A stretch of DNA of 64,000 bases from CAVXYG01 sp963706835 (GTDB lineage Bacteria > Actinomycetota > Actinomycetes > S36-B12 > GCA-2699445), in NCBI GenBank assembly GCA_963706835.1, contig CAVPOB010000005.1, positions 124,001 through 188,000 on the forward strand, given 5' to 3'. The notes under the pieces were generated by a model that made no database searches, was not told where the DNA came from, and saw only the letters and a list, made by a program, of their open reading frames with translations. Made by a program: the position numbers and the translations under genes. Shown one piece after another: positions 36,492-46,538 of this stretch (position 1 is the first letter of the stretch; each line of letters begins with the position of its first letter).

Positions 36492-37099
36492 CCGCAGCGC
36501 CGACCATCGGCGTCCTCGCCCTTCAGGGGGACGTGAGCAACCACGAGCGGCTGCTGCAACAATGCGGGGCGCGCACCAGGCGCGTGCGACTGCCCGAACA
36601 ACTGGACGGGATCGACGCTCTGGTGATCCCGGGCGGCGAGTCGACCGCGATGTGGCGGTTGGCGGAGGACTTCGACCTCCTGGAGCCGGTAGGGGACCTC
36701 ATACGCGACGGCCTGCCGACATTCGGAGCCTGCGCCGGGATGATCATGCTGGCCGACCGCATCCTGGACGGGCGGCCGGATCAGCGCACCTTCGGCGGGC
36801 TGCACGTCGTCGTGCGCCGCAACGCATTCGGTCGCCAGGTGCAGTCGTTCGAGGCTGATCTGCAGATGCCGGTCCTGGGGCGCGATCCGTTCCGGGCAGT
36901 CTTCATCCGCGCGCCCTGGGTGGAGCAGGTGGGCGCCGGGGCGACGGTGCTGGCCACCTTCGGTGAGGCCGCCGGTGCGGCGCATCCGGTGGCGGTCCAG
37001 CAGGGAGCGATCCTGGCCACGTCGTTCCATCCGGAGCTGACCGACGATACGAGGCTGCACCGCTACTTCCTCGATCATGCCGTGCTCGGGCAGGCCTGA
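36488..37099 (+). CDS. pdxT: Pyridoxal 5'-phosphate synthase, glutaminase subunit
   Basis: 203-residue class I glutamine amidotransferase that feeds ammonia to PdxS. LALQGDVSNHE at the N-terminus, PGGESTAMWRL, nucleophile Cys82 in FGACAGMIML and the His/Glu pair in SFHPELTDD are all present. It starts with GTG inside the pdxS end. A strong hairpin follows its stop. Confidence 0.96.
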   Translation: MTAAPTIGVLALQGDVSNHERLLQQCGARTRRVRLPEQLDGIDALVIPGGESTAMWRLAEDFDLLEPVGDLIRDGLPTFGACAGMIMLADRILDGRPDQRTFGGLHVVVRRNAFGRQVQSFEADLQMPVLGRDPFRAVFIRAPWVEQVGAGATVLATFGEAAGAAHPVAVQQGAILATSFHPELTDDTRLHRYFLDHAVLGQA

Positions 37100-37100
37100 C

Positions 37101-37135
37101 GGCGGGCCGATGCGCGGCGGTCGGCCCGCCTTCGT
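37101..37135 (+). terminator. Hairpin terminator after pdxT
   Basis: A perfect 10-bp inverted repeat, GGCGGGCCGA (37101-37110) and TCGGCCCGCC (37121-37130), with a 10-nt loop is followed by TTCGTT. It starts 1 nt after the pdxT stop, so it should end the pdxST transcript. The T tract is weak, as often seen in actinobacteria. Confidence 0.65.
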
Positions 37136-37181
37136 TAGCCTCAACATGCGCCTCGTACACCCCATTGCCAGGAGGTACCCG

Positions 37182-37931
37182 ATGTCGGGCCATTCCAAGT
37201 GGGCCACCACGAAACACAAGAAGGCCGTCATCGATGCTCGCCGGGGCAAGCTGTTCGCGAAGTTGATCAAGAACATCGAAGTGGCCGCTCGCCAGGGCGG
37301 CCCGGACCCCGCGGCCAATCCCACCCTCTACGACGCCATCCAGAAGGCGAAGAAGAGTTCGGTCCCCAACGACAACATCGACCGAGCCGTGAAGCGCGGG
37401 TCCGGGGCTGAGGCCGGCGGCGCGCAGTACGAAACGATCACGTACGAGGGGTACGGCCCCAACGGCGTTGCGCTGCTGATCGAGTGCCTCACCGACAACC
37501 GCAACCGGGCAGCATCTGAGGTGCGGGTCGCCATCACCCGCAACGGCGGCACGATGGCCGATCCCGGCTCGGTGTCCTACTTGTTCAACCGCAAGGGTGT
37601 CATCATCGTCAGCAAGGACGACGGCGAGGAGGAGGCGGTGCTGGAGGCCGTCCTCGACGCGGGTGCCGAAGAGGTCAACGACCTCGGCGAATCACTGGAA
37701 GTGGTGTGCGAGGCCGGCGATGTCGTTACCGTGCGCACCGCACTGCAGGAGGCGGGCATCGACTACGAGAGCGCCGAGGCGACGTTCGTGCCATCGGTCA
37801 CCGTAGAGCTCGACGCCGATGGGGCTGCGAAGATCTTCCGGTTGGTGGAAGCCCTGGAGGACTCCGACGAGGTGCAGAACGTCTTCGCGAACTACGACGT
37901 CCCTGACGATGTCCTCGCCGCGCTGAACTGA
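37182..37931 (+). CDS. yebC: YebC/PmpR-family regulatory protein
   Basis: 249-residue YebC/TACO1-family protein. The N-terminus SGHSKWATTKHKKAVIDARRG is diagnostic; YEGYGPNGVALLIECLTDN and a C-terminal ferredoxin-like domain follow. Members act as transcription regulators or help ribosomes through proline stretches. GGAGGT stands 5 nt before ATG 37182. In actinobacteria yebC precedes ruvCAB, as here apart from three inserted loci. Confidence 0.95.
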   Translation: MSGHSKWATTKHKKAVIDARRGKLFAKLIKNIEVAARQGGPDPAANPTLYDAIQKAKKSSVPNDNIDRAVKRGSGAEAGGAQYETITYEGYGPNGVALLIECLTDNRNRAASEVRVAITRNGGTMADPGSVSYLFNRKGVIIVSKDDGEEEAVLEAVLDAGAEEVNDLGESLEVVCEAGDVVTVRTALQEAGIDYESAEATFVPSVTVELDADGAAKIFRLVEALEDSDEVQNVFANYDVPDDVLAALN

Positions 37932-37999
37932 GCGATAACGTCGCTTCTGGCGCCAGCGGTAGGTAGGTTCGTCACTGACGCAGGTCGAAGGGGCAGACC

Positions 38000-39707
38000 G
38001 TGAGTGATTTGCAGGACGCCATCCGCGAGGTCAACGAGATGCGGGCCGTCGGCGAACAGATGACCGGATTCGATGCGGCCACGTGGCGCACGGCGCTGGG
38101 CGATCGGACCATGCGCTCGCCGGTCATGGCGCTGGTGCTGTTGGATGCCGTGCCCGATTGGGAACGACTCCGCAAGCGATTCGATCGGCTCACCCGGGTG
38201 ATACCCGTGCTGCGGCAGCGGCCCTTGTCCGGGGTGCTGGGCGTGTCGACCCCCCGGCTCGGCGTGGATCCGGACTTCGATCTCGACGTGCATCTGCACC
38301 GCATGTCGCTGCCGGAGAACACCGGCTGGGACCAGGTGCTGCTGGAAGCGCGAAGGATGAGCCTGACCGACTTCGACCTGGATCGGCCGTTGTGGGAGGC
38401 CAGCCTCATCGAAGGGCTGGAGGGCGGACGCGCGGCCCTGCTGGTGAAGCTGCACCACGCCATCGCCGACGGCCAGGCTGCGGTCATGATCGGCGCCAAC
38501 CTCTTCGAGTTCACTCCGGATGGCACGCCGAACGAGCCGCCCGCACCACCGGCCCCGGTCGTCTCCAACGTCACCCACCGCGAGGTGAGTCGAGCGAACA
38601 TCACCGACAACGTTCGGCGCGGTCTGGACCTGGCGGCATCAGGGGCCAAACTCCTGGCCGGGCTGGCAGCAGGATCGGTCAAAGACCCCATGGGCACCTG
38701 GGGAGACGCCGCCGAGATGGTCGGGTCGGTGGGGCGCTTCACCGCCGTCCCGGAGTCGGTGATGTCGCCGATCATGGGGCAGCGCGGCACGACCTACCAC
38801 TTCGCGGTCTTCGACATGCCGTTCCCCGAGATGAAGGCCGCGGCGAAGCGGCGCAAGGCGTCGGTGAACGACATCTTCCTGGGCAGCGTGGCGACCGGGA
38901 TGGCGCGCTATCACGACCGCTACGGCAAGCCCGCCGACGAACTGCGCTTCAACATCCCCATCAGTCTGCGCTCGGCATCGAAGGACGGATCGGCGGCCAA
39001 CGCTGTCACCATTGCCCGGTTCCCCCTGCGGGTGAACAACGCCACCATCGACGAGCGGCTAGCGGTGGCACACGAGCAGGTCCGGCGCTGGCGCGAGGAG
39101 CCGGCCCTGACGTTGGCGAACCCGTTGGCGGACGCTTCTTGGCTGGTGCCCGTTCCGGTCCTGGCCAGTGCCGCGAGGAAGAGCGACGTCACGACCTCCA
39201 ACGTCCCCGGGTCCGCCGATTCCGCTCTACATCGCCGGCGCGCGGGCCGTCGGTGTCTGGCCGCTGGTCGCCACGATCGGGGCTGCGGTCAACATCACCA
39301 TGATCACCTACGACGGCACGGCGTTCGTCGGGTTGTCCGCCGATGATCGGGCGGTTCCGGATCTGGAGATCCTGGTGGCCGACCTGCGTGCGGGCTTCGC
39401 TGAGGTGCTGCAGGAGAAGATCGGTCCGGCCGACCCGGTGGCCTCCGCGCCGTCCGGCGACGCGGACTCCCACGCAGCCGTGGTGCGCAGGGAGGAAGCC
39501 GCGCCGACGGCGAGGAGATCCGGTGCGAAGCGGGCCACCGTCAAGAGGGCGGCAGCCACGAAGACCGCGGCCAAGAAGACCACGGCCACGAAGGCGGCGG
39601 GAGTCCGGGCCACGACCCGGCGCGCCGCGGGGGCCGCGAAGAAGGCCACATCGGCGGCCAAGAACACCACCCGCGCGGCTGCGGAGAAGTCGCAGCCGGA
39701 GGACTGA
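38000..39707 (+). CDS. Wax ester synthase/diacylglycerol acyltransferase with Lys/Ala-rich tail, frameshifted
   Basis: WS/DGAT (TGS/Atf) family enzyme that esterifies an acyl-CoA to diacylglycerol or a fatty alcohol, making storage lipid. The catalytic motif HHAIADG is at 152-158, and NIPISLRSAS and NITMITYDGTAFVGLSAD are family motifs of the C-terminal domain. One extra C in the CCCC near 39209 shifts the frame; joined, the text is SNVPG then PPIPLYIAGARAVGVWP. After the enzyme domain comes a roughly 75-residue tail rich in Lys, Ala, Thr and Arg (KTAAKKTTATKAAG), like histone H1-type tails. GTG start at 38000. Confidence 0.85.
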
Positions 39708-39875
39708 CCCCGGTCCCTGCGGCCGACCAGCGCCGCGGAGCCGTGTCGTGGTTCTGCAGCACCGGTTCGCGCTCCGCCCCTGTCGGGCGGGGCAGCCGGA
39801 CTCGTGGCGGATCCGTGCCCTCTTCGGGCTGGTCGGCCCTTCTCGGTGCGGAGCCTGAGGGCCTACCCTCCAGAC

Positions 39876-40727
39876 ATGGTCCGGCAGCGGCCGCGCGTGG
39901 TGATGCGTCGGCCCGAGGCTGCATTCGTGGCCGTCGCCTATGCCTGGTCGTGGGCGTGGTGGGTTCCGATGGCGGCGCTGGACGTGACGACGCGGGCCGG
40001 TCAGGCGTGGCCGAGTCACCTGCCGGGCCTGCTCGGACCGGCGATCGCGGCCCTAGTCGTCACTGCGGCGGTGTCGGGGCCCGCTGGGCTCGCTGGTCTC
40101 GGGCGCCGGATGATACGGGTGCGAGTCGGTTGGTATTGGTACGCGGTGCTGGCTGCCACGGCAGGGATCGGGGCGGTCGCGGTACTGCTCCCGGGCATCT
40201 TCGGTCAGGGCTGGCCCACGGGTGCTGAGCTGTCCACCTACTCCGGTGCGGCCACGCTGCCCTGGCTCGTCCTGGTCGGGCTGGTCCTCGTCGTCAACGG
40301 CTTCGGCGAGGAGACCGGCTGGCGAGGCTTCCTGGTCCAACGATTGGCTCCGGGTCGCAGTCTGCTGCGCACGTCGCTGCTGGTCTCCGCAGTGTGGGTG
40401 CCGTGGCACCTGCCGCTGTTCTGGGTGTCGGAGTCCTACCGTTCGTTCGGGCCGATGGGCACCTTCGGGTGGGTGGTGTCGATCGTCGCCGGCTCGGTGG
40501 TGCTGACCTGGATGTACCTCGGCTCGGGTGGCAGCATCTGGGTCGTTGCGCTGTGGCACACAACGTACAACATGGTGACTGGCACCCCTGCCGGCGCCGA
40601 CCTGGCTGCTCCCGCACTGAGCGCGGCCGTCATCGCTACTGCCATCGTTCTGGTGCGCCATAGCCGGATCCAGTCCGCTGATCCTCGCCAGCGCGACGTC
40701 AGCGTCAGATCCGAAGGCCGCCGATGA
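39876..40727 (+). CDS. CPBP-family intramembrane metalloprotease
   Basis: 283-residue multi-pass membrane protein of the CAAX protease/bacteriocin-processing (CPBP, Abi) family. The motifs are GFGEETGWRGFL (EExxxR), VWVPWHLPLFW and ALWHTTYN, whose Glu and His residues would bind the metal. ATG 39876 is chosen; ATG 39903 is also possible. Role unknown. Its stop overlaps the start of the decayed antiporter gene by 4 nt. Confidence 0.82.
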   Translation: MVRQRPRVVMRRPEAAFVAVAYAWSWAWWVPMAALDVTTRAGQAWPSHLPGLLGPAIAALVVTAAVSGPAGLAGLGRRMIRVRVGWYWYAVLAATAGIGAVAVLLPGIFGQGWPTGAELSTYSGAATLPWLVLVGLVLVVNGFGEETGWRGFLVQRLAPGRSLLRTSLLVSAVWVPWHLPLFWVSESYRSFGPMGTFGWVVSIVAGSVVLTWMYLGSGGSIWVVALWHTTYNMVTGTPAGADLAAPALSAAVIATAIVLVRHSRIQSADPRQRDVSVRSEGRR

Positions 40728-41345
40728 TCTCGGTGCGGGAGTGTGTCGGGGTCCTCGTGGCGCTCATGCTGGGCCCTGGTGGCCCAGTGGGCGCAGGCTC
40801 GAGGAATCACCGAGCCGATGGTGTTCGGTGTGCTGCTGGCCGGCAGCGCTGCCCTCGACCGGCAGCCGGGGCAGGTGCGCACGCTGGCCGAGCCGACATT
40901 CGTGCTCGTCCCGCTCCAGGACTCCAGCACCGTTGGTCTCACGCCCTTGCGCCGAGACCCGTCCGTGGCCCCTCGCCTTCTGTTGATCGTTCCCCTTGGC
41001 GCCCTGCTCGCGGGCGCGGCGACAGCCCAGGATCGGACTGGCCGGGGCGGTCCTTCTCGCAGCCACGCTCACGCCGGCGGAGCTTGGCTCGCAGCAGCGG
41101 CGATGCCCACCCCGTCCGCGCCGGCGCCGGTCCGCCGGGCGCCCAACGCCGACAGCGGACTGAACGATCGGCTGGCCACACCGGTCGTCGCCGCGGTGGC
41201 CGTCCTGCTCGGGGGAGACCAACCCGTCCGCGACTGATCCGGCGTTCCTGGACAGTCGGGCGATCCCGGTTCTCGTGGGCATCGGCGCCGGGCCCGGTGT
41301 CGGAGTGTCGCCGCCGGTGCGTCTGCTCGGCGCGCTAGGCTCCGT
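40724..41345 (+). pseudogene. Decayed N-terminal half of a NhaP-type cation/proton antiporter
   Basis: ATG 40724 overlaps the protease stop (ATGA). Pieces in three frames line up with the start of CPA1-type antiporters: ECVGVLVALMLG, then WALVAQWAQARGITEPMVFG with LAEPTFVLVPLQDSSTVGL, then LAGAVLLAATLTPAELG, NADSGLNDRLATPVVAAVAV and AIPVLVGIGAGPGVGV. The usual TDA ion-site triplet is not seen at the matching place (TPAE instead) and the C-terminal half is missing. Several shifts plus lost key residues suggest real decay rather than only sequence error. Confidence 0.55.
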
Positions 41346-41372
41346 ACATCTGTTCGGCGCGGGAGGTTCTGG

Positions 41373-41882
41373 ATGCGGGTCCTGGCGGTCGACCCCGGCC
41401 TGACCCGTTGCGGCGTTGCGATCGTGGATGGCGGCCCGGGCCGGGCGCTGACGATGCACCACTGCGGTGTGCTGCGCACCGAAGCGAGCCTGCCGATTGC
41501 CCGGCGGTTGCACCAGCTCGACATGGGGCTGCGCCAGTTGATCGCTGAGCACGGGCCAGAAGCCGTGGTCGTGGAGCGGGTCTTTCTGCAACGCAACGTC
41601 CGCACCGCCATCGCCACCAGCCAAGCCGCTGCAGTGGCCCTGCTCGCCGGTGCTGCGGCGGGTCTGGACACCGCCGAGCACACACCGACCGAGGTGAAGG
41701 CCGCCGTGACCGGGTCGGGCCAGGCGGGCAAACAACAAGTCGCCACGATGGTGACGAGGCTGCTGCGCCTCTCGTCGCCGCCGAGCCCCGTGGACACGAC
41801 TGACGCCTTGGCGCTGGCGATCTGTCACCTCTGGCAGGTGCCCATGCAGCAGCGCATCGCGGTTCAGGGGGCCATCGGGTGA
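41373..41882 (+). CDS. ruvC: Holliday junction resolvase RuvC
   Basis: 169-residue endonuclease that cuts Holliday junctions moved by RuvAB. The acidic active site is visible: Asp7 in LAVDPGLTRCG, Glu in VVVERVFLQ and Asp in VDTTDALALAICH. ATG 41373 is the family start. It overlaps ruvA by 4 nt. Confidence 0.96.
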   Translation: MRVLAVDPGLTRCGVAIVDGGPGRALTMHHCGVLRTEASLPIARRLHQLDMGLRQLIAEHGPEAVVVERVFLQRNVRTAIATSQAAAVALLAGAAAGLDTAEHTPTEVKAAVTGSGQAGKQQVATMVTRLLRLSSPPSPVDTTDALALAICHLWQVPMQQRIAVQGAIG

Positions 41883-42520
41883 TCACGTACGTGCGCGGGA
41901 CTGTGCAGGCCATGACGCCGACGGCAGTGGTGCTCGACGTCGGTGGCGTCGGCATGGAACTGGTAGCCACCGCACGGTGCAGGGCGGGCCTGCAGCCCGG
42001 CGTAGCCGCAACAGTGCCGGCCAGCCTGGTGGTCCGGGAGGACAGTTGGACCATGTTCGGCTTCTCCGACCACGACGAGCGCTCGTGCTTCCAGGCGCTG
42101 CAGACGGCGAAGGGCGTCGGCCCCAGGGTTGCGATCAATGTCTTGTCGGCCCTGACCCCGGATCAGCTCCGCAAGGCAGTGGCCGCTGGTGATGCGGGCG
42201 CGCTCACGGTGGCGCCGGGCATCGGGGCGAAGGGCGCGGCCCGCCTCGTGATCGACCTGCGCGACCGCCTCGGCCCCGCAACGGGCAGCGACGGGTCGCC
42301 CGCTCTTGGGGCGGCTGTGCCCACCGGCTGGCAGGGCGCGGTGCAACAGGCGCTGGCCGGCTTGGGGTGGACGACCGCAGACGCCGCGGCCGCCGTCGCG
42401 CGCATCGAGCCCGCGGCGGAGCCGGGCGCTGAGGGGTGCGGCGCGGACGGGCAACCGAATGTGGCGGCGCTGCTCAAACTCGCGCTACGCGCATTGGACC
42501 GGACGGCGGGTGCCGGATGA
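41879..42520 (+). CDS. ruvA: Holliday junction branch migration protein RuvA
   Basis: 213 residues from GTG 41879. The N-terminal OB domain (ITYVRGTVQAMTPTAVVLDV), two HhH motifs (GVGPRVAINVLSAL and APGIGAKGAARLVIDL) and a C-terminal RuvB-binding domain (ALAGLGWTTADAAAAV) are all present. It tetramerises on the junction and binds RuvB. It overlaps ruvC and ruvB by 4 nt each. Confidence 0.96.
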   Translation: MITYVRGTVQAMTPTAVVLDVGGVGMELVATARCRAGLQPGVAATVPASLVVREDSWTMFGFSDHDERSCFQALQTAKGVGPRVAINVLSALTPDQLRKAVAAGDAGALTVAPGIGAKGAARLVIDLRDRLGPATGSDGSPALGAAVPTGWQGAVQQALAGLGWTTADAAAAVARIEPAAEPGAEGCGADGQPNVAALLKLALRALDRTAGAG

Positions 42521-43573
42521 CGGCGGCGAACGAGACCGACGATCGTCTGGTCGAGGCGCACGAGCAGCGAGACGATCGGGGAGTGGAGGGCGCACTGCGC
42601 CCCGCCACCCTGCAGGACTTCATCGGCCAGTCCCGCGTCAAGGAGCAGCTCGGGCTCCTGCTGACCGCCGCCCGTCGACGCGGCAACGCGGCCGATCATG
42701 TCCTCCTGTCGGGCCCGCCGGGGCTGGGCAAGACGACGCTGGCCGCCATCATCGCCCGGGAGCTGCAGGTGCCGCTGCGGATCACCTCGGGCCCGACGAT
42801 CCAGCACGCCGGCGACCTTGCTGCGATCCTGACCTCGCTGCAACCCAATGAGGTGCTGTTCATCGACGAACTGCACCGCACGACGCGCGCCGCCGAGGAG
42901 ATGCTCTACATGGCCATGGAGGACTTCCGCGTCGATGTCATGGTGGGCAAAGGCCCTGGCGCCACGTCGATCCCGTTGGAACTGCACCCCTTCACCATGG
43001 TCGGCGCCACCACCCGCGCGGGCCTGCTGCCGGGTCCGCTGCGCGATCGGTTCGGCTTCACGGCACACATGGAGTTCTACGACGAGGCCCAACTGGCGCA
43101 CGATCGCCCGGCGCTCGGCGACGCTGCTGCAAGTGCCCGCCGCGGCCGAGGGCATCGATGAGATTGCGAGCCGGTCCCGCGGCACGCCGCGGATCGCCAA
43201 TCGACTGCTGCGACGCGTCCGCGACTACGCCGCCGTGCACGGGGACGGCCGCATCACGCTTACCATCGCGCGGGACGCGTTGGATCTGTTCGAGGTCGAT
43301 CATCGCGGGCTGGACCGGCTCGACCGGGCCGTCCTGGACGCGCTGGTGCGCCGATTCGGCGGGGGTCCGGTCGGACTGTCGACGCTGGCGGTCGCGGTCG
43401 GCGAGGAGACCGAAACCGTGGAGACCGTGGCGGAGCCGTTCCTGGTGCGGCAGGGCCTGATCGCTCGAACCCCTCGCGGCCGCATCGCGATGCCGGCCGC
43501 CTACGCCCATCTCGACGAGCCGATCCCGGACCAGGACCGCGGCGACCAGCCGCGCCTGCCGCTGTCCTCCTAG
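42517..43573 (+). CDS. ruvB: Holliday junction helicase RuvB, frameshifted
   Basis: AAA+ motor that drives branch migration. Walker A GPPGLGKT (66-73), Walker B LFIDELHR, sensor 1 VGATTRAG, and in the C-terminal part SRGTPRIANRLLRRVRDYA plus the winged helix (GPVGLSTLAVAVGEETETV). One extra base near 43098-43104 breaks the frame; repaired, it reads QLATIARRSATLLQVP. About 351 residues. The ATG overlaps the ruvA stop. An intact ruvB is expected in a viable cell with ruvC and ruvA, so the shift is suspect. Confidence 0.92.
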
Positions 43574-43653
43574 CGCGCCTGCCAGCACCCGGCGGGGGCT
43601 GGGGTAGCCTGATGTGTCGATCCAGGACTGCATGTTGAGGGGCGGGAGGGCGC

Positions 43654-45356
43654 GTGGCGGCTCCATCGGGGTATCGGCCGGTTCGGGTCCTGGTGGTCCT
43701 CTTGCTGGCGGTGGCAGCACTGACGGCCTGGGCCTTCTGGCCCGGTCAGTCCAACACGCCGCGGCTCGGGCTGGACCTGCAGGGCGGCACGCAGGTGATT
43801 CTGGCGCCCACTCCCATCGAGGAGGGGGCCAGCATCAGCGAGGAGCAGTTGCAGCAGACGGTGGAGATCATCCGGCAGCGCGTCAACGGCCTCGGTGTGG
43901 CGGAGTCGGAGGTCGCCGTGCAGGGCAGCGGCAACGACGCGGTCATTGTGGTGACCGTCCCCGGCGTGACCCAGGACCGCATCGTCGATCTCGTCGGACA
44001 GACCGCGCTGCTGAACTTCCGGCCGGTGGAGACGATTCTCGACCCGGGCCCCGCCGACGCCGAGGGCAATCCGCTCCCGCCGGACGCCGCCGATGACGCC
44101 GCCGCAGACAGCGACGAACCCGTCGACGGGGACGCAGCGGCCGAGGACGAGGCAGCAGCGGACGCCACGGACGAGGAGTCGCCGTCGGCCGAAGGCGCAC
44201 AGATCGTGCAAGCGCCCCAGTTGGACGAGCAGTTCACCACCGAGCTGCTGGCGCTGGACTGCACCGATCCGGTGAACCGGTCCGGCGGTTCGCCCGACAA
44301 CCCGACCGAGTACCTCGGCACCTGCGACCAGACGGCCTGGCCAAGTACGTCCTGCAGCCGGCGTTCATCCGCGGCACCAACATCGACGACGCCACAGGCG
44401 CAGCTGCCGCAGCAGGGCGTCGGCAGCTGGGTCGTCACCCTGGACTTCGATACCGAGGGCGCCACTCAGCTGGCCGACGTCTCCACCGAGCTGTCGCCAG
44501 CAGCCTCGCCGCAGAACCAGTTCGCCATCGTGCTGGACGGCGTCGTGGTGAGCGCACCCAGTTTCCGCGAGCCGATCCTTGGGGGCACGGCGCAGATCGA
44601 GGGCAACTTCACCGCGGAGTACGGCGCAGAACCTGGCCAACGTGCTGAAGTTCGGTGCGCTGCCGCTGAACCTGGACGTGCAGGCCGTGGAGAGCGTCTC
44701 GCCGACCCTCGGCACCGACCAACTCCGGGCCGGCATCCTGGCCGGGTTCGTCGGCCTCATCCTCGTCGCCCTCTACATGCTCGTGTACTACCGGGCGCTG
44801 GGCGTCGTGGCGTTCCTCAGCCTGGTCATCGCCGGCCTCATCACCTACTCGGCCTTCGTCGTCCTCGGCCGGACCGTCGACTTCACGCTGACGCTGGCCG
44901 GTGTCGCCGGCGCCATCGTCGCGATCGGCATCACGGCGGACTCCTTCGTGGTCTACTTCGAACGGTTGCGCGACGAGGTGCGCGACGGCAAGTCCCTGCG
45001 GCAGGCCGCCGACGCTGGCTGGGTGCGGGCCCGGCGGACCCTGCTGGCCGCCGACTTCGTGTCGCTGCTGGCCGCCGTCGTGCTCTACTGGCTGTCGGTG
45101 GGCAACGTGCGCGGCTTCGCCTTCGCACTGGGACTGACCACCGTCGTCGACGTCATCGTGGCCTTCTTCTTCACCCGGCCGGTCGTGGCCATCATGTGCC
45201 GCTCCCGCTGGATGGCGCGCGGCGGGACCCTGACCGGCGTGTCGCCCGAGCGGCTCGGCGTCGACGTCGCTGGAGGGCAACCGTCGCGAGAAGGGGGTGC
45301 CGCGGCGCACCCGTGGCCCAGCAATGGCCGGCACTACCGGCAACCGGGAGGAGTGA
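43654..45356 (+). CDS. secD: Protein translocase subunit SecD, frameshifted
   Basis: Membrane subunit that uses the proton gradient to help SecYEG export. N-terminal helix (13-31), then LGLDLQGGTQVIL, the P1 domain (IIRQRVNGLGVAESEV), an acidic Asp/Ala/Glu-rich stretch (about 148-190) and a C-terminal RND-type domain with six helices (GTDQLRAGILAGFVGLILVA, GVAGAIVAIGITADSFVVYFE). Four shifts: near 44333 (a G missing), near 44394 (extra G), near 44619 (extra base) and near 45265. The true C-terminus is found in a third frame, ending GTTGNREE at 45356. No yajC gene separates it from ruvB. Confidence 0.9.
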
Positions 45357-45360
45357 ACCC

Positions 45361-46470
45361 ATGGCGAAGCGCAACTGGGGCCACGGGCTGTACTCCGGCG
45401 AGGTCTCCTACGACTTCGTCGGCCGTCGCCGCACCTGGTACATCATCTCGGGCCTGCTCCTGCTGGTCGTCCTGGCGAGCCTGCTGCTGCGCGGGCTGAA
45501 TCTGGGCATCGAGTTCAGCGGGCGGCTCGGAGTTCCAGTTCCCGGCGACCGAGTGCACGGTCGAGGACACCCGCGACATCATGTCGGCCGAGGTCGATGG
45601 CCAGGCCATCGTCACCGTGGTCGGCAGCGATCAGATCCGGGTGCAGACCGTCCCGCTCACCCCGGCGGAGTCCGATGAGGTTACGGCGGTGCTGGCCGCC
45701 GAGTGCGACGTCGTCCAGGAAGACATCCGGATCCAGCTGGTCGGCCCCACCTGGGGCGACGACATCAGCCAGCAAGGCGCTGCAGGGGCTGGTCGTCTTC
45801 CTGGTCCTGGTGTCGATCTTCCTGGCGGTCTACTTCGAGTGGCGGATGGCCAGTCGCCGCGCTGGCCGCGCTGGCCCATGACCTGCTCATCACCATCGGC
45901 GTGTACTCGATCCTCGGCTTCGAGGTGACGCCGGCGACGGTGATCGGTGTGCTGACGATCCTCGGCTACTCGCTGTACGACACGGTCGTCGTCTTCGACA
46001 AGGTGAAGGAGAACACGCGCGGCATCGCCTCGCAGTCCCGGGTCACCTACAGCCAGGCGGCCAACCTGGCGGTCAACCAGACCTTGGTGCGCTCCATCAA
46101 CACCTCGATCGTCGCGCTGCTGCCGGTGGCGGGCATCCTCTTCGTCGGAGCCGGCGTTCTCGGTGCCGGCACCTTGAAGGACCTCGCACTGGCGCTGTTC
46201 GTCGGGATCGCGGCCGGTACCTACTCGTCGATCTTCGTGGCGACGCCGCTGCTGGCGCAGTTGAAGGAGCGCGACCCGGAGATGCAGGCGGTGGCTCGCC
46301 GGGTGGCCGCCCGCGGCGGGGGCAAGACCACGACAGCGGAGGCCGAGCAGGTGCAGGCCATGGCGGGCACCGAGGTGACCGCCGAGGATCTGCCGACGCG
46401 CACCGTCGTCAGTACCGGCGACCGGGTGCAGCCGCGCCGCACGTCGCGCGCCAAACGTCGCTCCAACTGA
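45361..46470 (+). CDS. secF: Protein translocase subunit SecF, frameshifted
   Basis: Partner of SecD. From ATG 45361: SYDFVGRRRTWYIISGLLLL (first helix), LNLGIEFSGG, the P1-like region, then WRMAVAALAALAHDLLITIG, LTILGYSLYDTVVVFDKVKEN and RSINTSIVALLPVAGILFVG, the RND-type helices. Three shifts, all extra bases: near 45522 (GGC read as GGGC), near 45771 and near 45854. A Lys/Arg-rich C-terminus follows. It starts 5 nt after secD ends. Confidence 0.92.
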
Positions 46471-46538
46471 TCGCGGAGGCACGGTGGCCCGCCCTCGCCT
46501 ACGCTGGGAGCACGACAAGACGGCCATTCGGAGGTGCC

